In this document: one piece after another, positions 23,584 to 28,728 of the stretch
How the letters are laid out: every line of letters begins with the position of its first letter
Position numbering within the stretch: position 1 is the stretch's first letter
From: CAIKMD01 sp035533255
GTDB lineage: Bacteria; Pseudomonadota; Alphaproteobacteria; ATCC43930; CGMCC-115725
DNA: 28,728 nucleotides
Reading direction: 5' to 3'
Assembly (NCBI GenBank): GCA_035533255.1
Contig: DATLUE010000264.1
Span: 1 to 28,728 of the forward strand
Made by a program: the position numbers and the translations under genes
The notes under the pieces: model-generated
What the model was told of the DNA's origin: nothing
The model's input: only the letters and a program-made list of their open reading frames with translations
The model's database searches: none

Positions 23584-23670
23584 AGCTTACCTCTCAGCGA
23601 ATGCGATCACGCCCATCGAGACCGCGTCGCTTGAGACGGACTATTTTGGCGGCGCGTTTGCAAATCGCCA

Positions 23671-24168
23671 TCAAATCGGAAAGATGAGCGAATCTGGTAT
23701 GACGCGACAATCCACCACGCAGAGGCGGTCCTTGAACTTCAGCTCACTTCCTTGACGAACAATGACGTCAGAAGAGCGACCGCAGACAAGCAACTTGCTC
23801 GGCTCGTCTCCCATGGCCTCGAAAACGGCAAACGTCGCGCGAGCTTTAACGCCCTCTCCCTCGAGCCCGTCAAACGTGAGCAAGCGCACGCCGTTCGTTA
23901 TGCGGCGCTGAAATCTGCGCCGGTACATCACTGTTTTCTGCAGCGCGATCGCACGGTCGCGCAGCATCGCTTGGCCCTCGCACAGAGCGAGACATAGCTC
24001 CATGCCCTGTTCCAGGTTGTCTCTGGTTGTGATTCGATAAAATGGGCCATCATCGGCGAAAAAGCTCGGCCAACGCGCGACATCGCCGTCATCGAGAGCC
24101 TCCGCGTATGTCGTGTACAGCAGCTCGACGTCGGCAACGAGCTCGCGGCGCTCCATCTTACGATCCAT
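23671..24168 (-). CDS. Ring-hydroxylating oxygenase beta subunit
   Basis: This 165-residue SnoaL/NTF2-like protein matches the small subunit of aromatic-ring dioxygenases: VELLYTTYAEALDDGDVARWPSFFADDGPFYRI, then CEGQAMLRDRAIALQKT...FQRRITNGVRL. The subunit is structural and supports the alpha3beta3 assembly. ATG 24168-24166 is taken as the start from family length, although an in-frame TTG at 24246 abuts the alpha gene; the Shine-Dalgarno sequence is weak. The alpha gene ends 74 bp upstream. The LRDR segment is close to that of salicylate 5-hydroxylase and anthranilate dioxygenase small subunits, as far as can be judged by eye. Confidence 0.85.
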   Translation of the reverse strand: MDRKMERRELVADVELLYTTYAEALDDGDVARWPSFFADDGPFYRITTRDNLEQGMELCLALCEGQAMLRDRAIALQKTVMYRRRFQRRITNGVRLLTFDGLEGEGVKARATFAVFEAMGDEPSKLLVCGRSSDVIVRQGSELKFKDRLCVVDCRVIPDSLIFPI

Positions 24169-24242
24169 CGGTTCGCATTCTCTTTCGAAGTTACAGCTAA
24201 CCGGGCGATACGGCGGCCATCGTCTCTCGCCGCTACGGTCGG

Positions 24243-25454
24243 TCAAAGTTCCATAACGGCCCGATAATAATCATAAAACGCGCGAACGGCCGACTCGGTC
24301 ATCAGGTGATCAGCATCTCCCGATCCGACGCCCGCCTCAAGAACCGCATTGGCAAATGGAGAGGCGGCGGCTCCTGCTTGCGCACAGGCCAGCACCTCGT
24401 TGTCGTCGATGGTGACCAAGCCCGCCGGACCAAGCAAATTCGCCTGCATCAATCTTTTTTTTCTCAGATCCACCGCCTCGTCCTTATAGCCGAAAAAAGT
24501 CCAGGATTTGATGCAAGCGTTCGGGCCGTCGGGCCTGACGTGTCGCATGGCGAGCAAGTTCAATTGCTGAAGAATGATCAAGTTCGGCCAGATGGTAAGG
24601 ATCGCACCGGTACCGCGCTCAAATTCGCGCTGGTAAGCGATTAGGCGTTTATCTTCGAGATCAAAATCCGGCGTGGCCGCTTCGTCGCCTGCGTCTGCGA
24701 CCGGCCGGAAGCTGGCCGTTGACACGAGAACGCTGCTCCCTCCCTGCGGGCCCACCTTTACTTCGGTGTTTTGGTCGCTTCGCCAGATGCCGAATTTTAC
24801 GTAAAAGGCATGCAACAGCGCCGCGTGAGTCGTGTCCTTGAGATTTTCTACTTGGAGCTTCCAATTCGCGTGGACGCGGTGCCGCATCCTCCCGATGACC
24901 TGCAGAGATCGGCCGTCGCATACGCGATCGAAATACGACAGGATGGCCGGCCCAAGATAATCTTCGATCGGCTCAACGTCTTTCGCATAGCTCGCAAAAA
25001 TAACGCCGTTACGCTCGGCCACCGCGAGCTTCTCCAATCCGTGGCGCAAGGGATCGAAGCACTCGGACATTCCACCCTTTCCCCGGATGCCCCGGCGAAA
25101 CGGTATGCCCGTGAGTGCTCCCTCCAGATCGAAAGTCCACTGATGATAGGGACACGTGAACGCTCTCGCATTGCCGTGCGGTTCTAGGCAGAACTGAGAG
25201 CCGCGGTGGGTGCATCGATTCACGAAGACACGTATTCGGCTTTCGCGATCGCGAACCACCACGACCGGCGTCTCTCCGACATAGCTCTGGAGAAAATCAC
25301 CCGATTGCGGAATTTCGGCTGTCAGCCCGACATAATTCCAGGAGCGCCCGCCAAATATACGCTCTTGCTCGCGCGCATAGATTGACGGGTCGGTGTAGAT
25401 CCACGCCGGAGCGCGACGCGATCCTTCGACTGGCCAAGTAAGTGTCGATTGCAT
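24243..25454 (-). CDS. Rieske ring-hydroxylating oxygenase alpha subunit
   Basis: This 403-residue catalytic subunit carries the Rieske [2Fe-2S] motif Cys81-X-His83 and Cys101-X2-His104 (CTHRGS, CPYHQW). It also has the mononuclear iron site Asp207-X2-His210-X4-His215 (NLKDTTHAALLH), with Asp350/Asp351 (TIDDNEV) as likely third ligand. Sequence around the iron site (ENLKDTTHAALLHAFYVKFGIWRSDQ) resembles NagG/AndAc-type salicylate or anthranilate oxygenases, so a small aromatic acid is the likeliest substrate. It would insert O2 into the ring using electrons from a ferredoxin/reductase that is not encoded here. ATG 25454 lies 13 bp after the cupin-HDO-like stop. The frame extends upstream without homology. 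Confidence 0.92.
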   Translation of the reverse strand: MQSTLTWPVEGSRRAPAWIYTDPSIYAREQERIFGGRSWNYVGLTAEIPQSGDFLQSYVGETPVVVVRDRESRIRVFVNRCTHRGSQFCLEPHGNARAFTCPYHQWTFDLEGALTGIPFRRGIRGKGGMSECFDPLRHGLEKLAVAERNGVIFASYAKDVEPIEDYLGPAILSYFDRVCDGRSLQVIGRMRHRVHANWKLQVENLKDTTHAALLHAFYVKFGIWRSDQNTEVKVGPQGGSSVLVSTASFRPVADAGDEAATPDFDLEDKRLIAYQREFERGTGAILTIWPNLIILQQLNLLAMRHVRPDGPNACIKSWTFFGYKDEAVDLRKKRLMQANLLGPAGLVTIDDNEVLACAQAGAAASPFANAVLEAGVGSGDADHLMTESAVRAFYDYYRAVMEL

Positions 25455-25467
25455 CGTTGGCGAGACC

Positions 25468-26799
25468 CTATTCTGCTGCCGCAGTGCCCTGCTTTTCAGC
25501 GGTCCGTGCGGTCGGCCGCTCCTCGCTCGCCTTGTGCATGACGGCGCTCTTGGTAGGGGGCTCGGCGGCGGTTGCGACCGGCTCGACCCGGTACGGCGCA
25601 TCCTCGCGTGATCGCGGCTCGCTGCCCTTGGCACGGGGCTCGGCGAGGGTTGTGACGGGCTCGACCAGGTGCTGCGCATCCTGGCGCGATCGCGCGTCGC
25701 TGTTATCGAGCTGCCCCGGCGTGTGAACCACGAGATCTGCAACGCGTCCCATCACCGCCATTAGCATCGCCCAGCCCTGTCGTTGAATTTCGAAAAGGCT
25801 TTGCCAATCGGCCGAAGAAACCTTCCGAAGAAAGGCGTATCCCATCTCGACATGCGCATCGTCACCGATCTTGTGACTGTCGAAGTGTCCTTTCGCGTCA
25901 GTGCTCCTCATTGCCGGCTGCACATGTTTGTAAAAGAACACCGCGGATGCCTCTACCACCAGATGGACGAGAACGACTTTCTCGAGGTCGCTCAGAGCCC
26001 CGATCTTCGATGGGAACCACGCGCAGACACCTTCGAGAACCGGATCGAAAACGGGTTGCAGATCCGACCGGCTCTTGGCGAGTTCCCGATTGTGTCCAAG
26101 CTCTTCGATCAGATGACGCCAAGCCAACTCCTCGAAGAACGGATTTTGAAGAGTTACAACTCGGTTCAAAATCATCTTCTGAAAATAGTTGGACCAAACT
26201 TGGAAACAGTCGAGAAATCTCCTTCGAGCCACCGGATCATTTAGGAGCCCGTTCCGTATAAGCACAAAAAGCCGATGCTTATCGAACCGCTCCATATACT
26301 CTTCGTTCTTATTAAGGAGCTGCTCGACCTGGTTTTCTGTGATTCCCGTCGATTGCTCTTTGGCCAGAAACGTCGCCCACGGGTCTTCGATGTCCTCGTA
26401 AAGACCGCGAGAATCGAATTGTATTGATAGGCCCCAAAACCCGTTGGGCGGCAAGCCGACGAACCCGTGCGGTTTGCGCTGCGGTACGAGAAGCGCATCG
26501 CCTGCGTTCATGACGGCGTGCTTATCTCCTGTTGTACGGGCGCTACCTTCAACAATAAGGATCATGGAATCCACCGGGTGCACATGTGGATCGAGTTCCT
26601 CGCCCGCTTCCAGCCGCACCCAGGCCATCGATATCCGATTATCTTTGGGCAGAAAATCGGCGAGGTTACCATTTTTCATAAAGTCTTTAACGTGCCCCAG
26701 CCAATGCTCGACTCCGTCGACGATGATCGTCCTCATCGAGGGCACGTCATCGCGCCTTACCAGCTCGACATGACGAGTTTCTCCTAGTAATTTCAGCAA
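25468..26799 (-). CDS. Cupin fused to a haem-oxygenase-like diiron oxidase domain
   Basis: A 443-residue two-domain protein. Residues 50-130 form a cupin with His72, His74 (DPHVHPVDSMILIVEG) and His111 (VPQRKPHGF) as metal ligands. Residues 165-355 are helical and carry an HDO-like ligand set: Glu233-X2-His236 (EELGH), Glu283 (VVEAS) and His309-X3-Asp313-X2-His316. HDO enzymes (UndA, SznF, CADD) use two irons and O2 for oxidative C-C, C-N or N-oxygenation chemistry. Residues 370-443 are a Pro/Ala/Glu-rich tail with a tandem repeat. The start TTG 26799 is chosen for the GGGGGAGG just upstream; ATG 26736 is the next choice. It is the first gene of the island operon. The exact reaction is unknown. 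Confidence 0.75.
   Translation of the reverse strand: MLKLLGETRHVELVRRDDVPSMRTIIVDGVEHWLGHVKDFMKNGNLADFLPKDNRISMAWVRLEAGEELDPHVHPVDSMILIVEGSARTTGDKHAVMNAGDALLVPQRKPHGFVGLPPNGFWGLSIQFDSRGLYEDIEDPWATFLAKEQSTGITENQVEQLLNKNEEYMERFDKHRLFVLIRNGLLNDPVARRRFLDCFQVWSNYFQKMILNRVVTLQNPFFEELAWRHLIEELGHNRELAKSRSDLQPVFDPVLEGVCAWFPSKIGALSDLEKVVLVHLVVEASAVFFYKHVQPAMRSTDAKGHFDSHKIGDDAHVEMGYAFLRKVSSADWQSLFEIQRQGWAMLMAVMGRVADLVVHTPGQLDNSDARSRQDAQHLVEPVTTLAEPRAKGSEPRSREDAPYRVEPVATAAEPPTKSAVMHKASEERPTARTAEKQGTAAAE
25561..25702. repeat. 78-bp imperfect tandem repeat in the cupin-HDO tail
   Basis: Two copies, starting at 25561 and 25639, share roughly four bases in five (for example GGCTCGACC and GCGCATCCT in both). 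They encode SRxDA...VEPVxTxAEP twice in the acidic C-terminal tail of the cupin-HDO-like protein. The repeat is in frame (26 codons), so it lengthens the tail without breaking it. Confidence 0.7.
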
Positions 26800-27440
26800 T
26801 TTAGCCTCCCCCGGGCATGTCAAAACTGCGGGGTTAGACTGACGCGATATTAAGGAAACGTCAATAAGTACATAGGCTAGCGTTTTGCCCTGTAAGCGAG
26901 TGGCAATGGTCGTCCCCACAGCATGACCGGGAGCGGCCATGGCTCGGCTCGAGGACGCCAAACCGGGCGAGTATGTTGGCGTGATTTTATGCGGGTGACG
27001 CAACCGGTCGGAGTTGATCGGCGACGTGGCGCCAAGTCAGTGCGCCGCTGCGGCATCCGGCGGAAAAGAGTTCCTTAGCTGTCTTGGTTTGAACGTGCCG
27101 TAACCCCCCGCTTCCATTGGCGTCGACCCATTCGGGTGAACGCACAACTCTATCTACTTCTTCTTCCGTATTTGCAGCGCGACCTATGACAATCAAAGCG
27201 TCTGCACCCGCGCCCCCACCCGTCGTCCAGCGCAGAGCCTCGCCGTGGCCAGATTGGACGTTTTCAACGACCGATCGAGTTCGCGACGACCGAATCTTGG
27301 CGATCAGTGCCTTGAGGACCCGAATACGGAAATAAGATGTATGGTTGCGACGGACAAGATTTGGAGGGCGTCATGCGTAACAACAGGGCTGTGTGGCAAG
27401 CCTGATCGCGCATGGCCTAACCTGCTGATTAACGGGAAAA
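26800..27440. other. Low-GC stretch without a convincing gene
   Basis: About 640 bp between the cupin-HDO-like gene and the tRNA. On the minus strand a frame stays open from about 27370 to the TAA at 26987 and contains GAGADALIVIGRAANTEEEVD, which looks protein-like. It has no ATG start and cannot be matched to a family, so it may be a decayed gene. A minus-strand TTGACG (around 26865) is a possible -35 box for the island operon, but no good -10 box is seen. Nothing else was recognised. Confidence 0.3.
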
Positions 27441-27516
27441 TGGTGGAGCAGAGGGGGATCGAACCCCTGACCTCGACATTGCGAACGTCGCGCTCTCCCA
27501 ACTGAGCTACTGCCCC
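27441..27516 (-). tRNA. tRNA-Ala (CGC)
   Basis: The 76-nt gene folds into a full cloverleaf with encoded CCA. Acceptor strands GGGGCAG and CTGCTCC include the G3:U70 pair that defines alanine tRNAs. The anticodon loop TTCGCAA gives anticodon CGC (bases 27481-27483 on the plus strand), reading GCG codons. The T-loop TTCGATC and D-arm GCTCAGTTGGGAGAGC are normal. Its 3' end appears to have served as the integration site of the island to its left. Confidence 0.97.
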
Positions 27517-27531
27517 GGTTCGGCGGGCGGA

Positions 27532-27559
27532 GATGTAAGGCACCCGCGCCGCGTGTCAA
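27532..27559 (-). promoter_or_regulatory. Promoter of the tRNA-Ala gene
   Basis: On the minus strand TTGACA (27559-27554) and TACATC (27537-27532) are 16 bp apart, and the tRNA begins 16 bases after the -10 box. This is a strong sigma-70 type match at the expected distance. Confidence 0.6.
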
Positions 27560-27668
27560 GGCTGGGGACGCGCAAAACCCCGCCGCGCGATGCCGCAGGG
27601 GCCAGCCTTGCGCACGGGCAAGCCAAAAGTTAGGCTCGCGCGCGCTTTCTTGAGGGGATGGGCGACAG

Positions 27669-27974
27669 ATGGGCGGGTTTATCGTGCCGGTGATCGAGGT
27701 GGTGGTGGCCCTCCTCGATATTTACTGGTGGCTGGTGATCATCCAGGCGGTGGTGAGCTGGCTGATCGCGTTCAACATCCTCAACACCTATAGCCGCCCG
27801 GTCGCGATGGTGCTGGATTTCCTCTATCGCATCACCGAGCCGGCGCTGCGCCCGATCCGCCAATTCCTGCCCCTGATCGGCGGCCTCGACATCTCGCCGG
27901 TGATCCTGCTGCTGATCATCTGGTTCGCGCGCATGGAGCTGGTCCAGCTCGAATTCTTTATGCTGACGCATTGA
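27669..27974 (+). CDS. YggT-family membrane protein
   Basis: This 101-residue protein has two long hydrophobic segments and the YggT hallmarks SWLIAFNILN and ITEPALRPIRQFLPLIGGLDISPVILLLIIW. YggT proteins are small inner-membrane proteins linked to osmotic stress and membrane or division processes, with no firm biochemical role. GAGGGG lies 11 bases before ATG 27669. It is followed by folD 43 bp downstream; the small DUF167 gene that sits between yggT and folD in many alphaproteobacteria is absent. Confidence 0.92.
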   Translation: MGGFIVPVIEVVVALLDIYWWLVIIQAVVSWLIAFNILNTYSRPVAMVLDFLYRITEPALRPIRQFLPLIGGLDISPVILLLIIWFARMELVQLEFFMLTH

Positions 27975-28017
27975 GAAGCGACGCGATCCGGGCGCTCTCG
28001 TCGAAGGAACATTCGCG

Positions 28018-28728
28018 ATTACGGTCGACACCAAGCTGATCGACGGCAAGGCCCGCGCGGCGCGTTTGCGCGAAGCGGTGGGCGTACAGGCGGCAGCGCT
28101 CAAAGCCCGCACCGGGGTCGTGCCCGGCCTCAGCACGGTACTGGTGGGCGAGGATCCCGCGAGCCAGGTCTATGTCCGCAGCAAGGCCAAGGCGACGGTC
28201 GAGGCCGGCCTCGCGAGCTTCGAGGACACGCTGCCGGCGACCGCCAGCGAGGCCGAGCTGCTGGCGCTCATCGGCCGGCTCAACGCCGACGAGCGCGTCG
28301 ACGGCATCTTGGTGCAATTGCCGCTGCCCGCGCATATCGACCCGCGGCGCGCCATCGACGCGATCAACCCCGCCAAGGATGTCGACGGCTTTCAGACGCG
28401 GAACGTCGCCGGCCTGTGGAGCGGCGGCCGCGCGCTGATTCCCTGCACGCCTTATGGCTGCCTCTTGCTGCTGCACGACACGATGCCGATGCTGGCCGGC
28501 GCCGAGGCGGTGGTCGTCGGCCGCTCGAACGTCGTCGGCAAGCCAATGGCAGCGCTGCTGCTGGCCGAGAACTGCACCGTGACGGTGGCCCATTCCAAGA
28601 GCCGCGACCTGCCGGCGATCGTGCGCCGCGCCGATATCCTGGTGGTCGCGGTCGGCCACGCCGAGCTGATCCGCGGCGCCTGGCTGAAGCCGGGCGCGGT
28701 GGTGATCGATGTCGGCATCAATCGCGTC
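28018..28728 (+). CDS. folD: Methylenetetrahydrofolate dehydrogenase/cyclohydrolase (copy 2, 3' end outside)
   Basis: The first 237 codons of a second FolD run off the right edge. Active-site Tyr52 and Lys56 (QVYVRSKAKA), GILVQLPLPAHIDP, KDVDGFQTRN, PCTPYGC and the cofactor segment VVGRSNVVGKPMAALLL are intact. Its wording is the usual alphaproteobacterial one, unlike copy 1. An in-frame TGA at 27964-27966 closes the frame upstream and no ATG, GTG or TTG lies between it and codon 16 of the expected protein. ATT 28018, nine bases after GAAGGA, sits exactly where the family starts, so an ATT start is proposed. A base error or a truncated start (TTG 28066) is the alternative. Confidence 0.88.
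   Translation, partial: MTVDTKLIDGKARAARLREAVGVQAAALKARTGVVPGLSTVLVGEDPASQVYVRSKAKATVEAGLASFEDTLPATASEAELLALIGRLNADERVDGILVQLPLPAHIDPRRAIDAINPAKDVDGFQTRNVAGLWSGGRALIPCTPYGCLLLLHDTMPMLAGAEAVVVGRSNVVGKPMAALLLAENCTVTVAHSKSRDLPAIVRRADILVVAVGHAELIRGAWLKPGAVVIDVGINRV

Larger units (their letters stand above)
22027..27456. mobile_element. Putative degraded genomic island at tRNA-Ala
   Basis: The segment lies between a tRNA-Ala 3' end and its 15-bp direct repeat, on the 3' side of the tRNA as expected for integrase-mediated insertion. Base composition drops (28 of 60 G+C at 26101-26160 against 46 of 60 at 17401-17460) and codon use is more mixed. Cargo: cupin-HDO-like fusion, Rieske oxygenase alpha and beta, CoA-transferase and an MFS fragment. 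No integrase, transposase or replication gene is visible, so it would be non-autonomous or decayed. Confidence 0.55.

Noticed and set aside
25442..25726. 94-codon plus-strand frame with repeated SRARV-like units
   Set aside because: It is the antisense of the tandem repeat in the cupin-HDO tail and has no independent support.
27304..27559. Minus-strand protein frames across the tRNA-Ala gene
   Set aside because: They read through the cloverleaf, a familiar false prediction; the RNA gene explains the sequence.
1..28728. CRISPR arrays, insertion sequences, rRNA genes and defence systems
   Set aside because: No regularly spaced repeats, transposase motifs, rRNA segments or nuclease/toxin motifs were seen on either strand.

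Overview
The window is GC-rich chromosomal DNA (one argF/hslO line counts 46 G+C of 60) from what is most likely an alphaproteobacterium, perhaps of the Rhodospirillales type. The evidence is the argD-argF-hslO cluster, a tRNA-Ala(CGC), the yggT-folD order and the style of the proteins; the species cannot be fixed from sequence alone.

Layout. 1-125 is the 3' end of an unknown gene. 127-5790 (minus) holds a pirin-like gene behind a perfect 9-bp inverted repeat, and a four-gene operon for a GldA/GldF/GldG-like ABC system plus a DUF4340 protein. 5912-7834 (minus) is a tight operon of a sulfite-oxidase-like molybdoenzyme, a DUF169 protein and a glutathione peroxidase. 7938-14956 holds mostly single genes: a LysE-type exporter, a large MscS-type channel, recX, an ABC-2 permease without ATPase (preceded by a 20-bp perfect palindrome), an aldo/keto reductase, a SemiSWEET and an FAD monooxygenase. 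15031-18845 (plus) is argD-argF-hslO and a lipoprotein gene. Its leader has a promoter, a 17-codon Arg-containing ORF and a hairpin with five Ts, which together look like an undescribed arginine attenuator. 18869-21861 (minus) is folD, apaG, folE, a small possible winged-helix gene and two DUF5985 membrane-protein genes.

From about 22.03 to 27.46 kb base composition and codon use change (one sample line is 28 of 60 G+C). This stretch is bounded by a 15-bp exact direct repeat of the 3' end of the tRNA-Ala gene, in the orientation expected of a tRNA-targeted integrated element. I read it as a degraded genomic island with no visible integrase. Its cargo is one minus-strand operon: a cupin fused to a haem-oxygenase-like diiron oxidase (HDO-like) domain, Rieske ring-hydroxylating oxygenase alpha and beta subunits of the salicylate/anthranilate type, and a class III CoA-transferase. 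A fragment of an MFS transporter lies at the far end. This is the best candidate for an undescribed metabolic system in the window.

After the tRNA come yggT and a second, clearly different folD. That folD has no ATG/GTG/TTG at its expected N-terminus; an ATT behind a Shine-Dalgarno-like sequence is the best-placed start. Two folD paralogues therefore flank the island.
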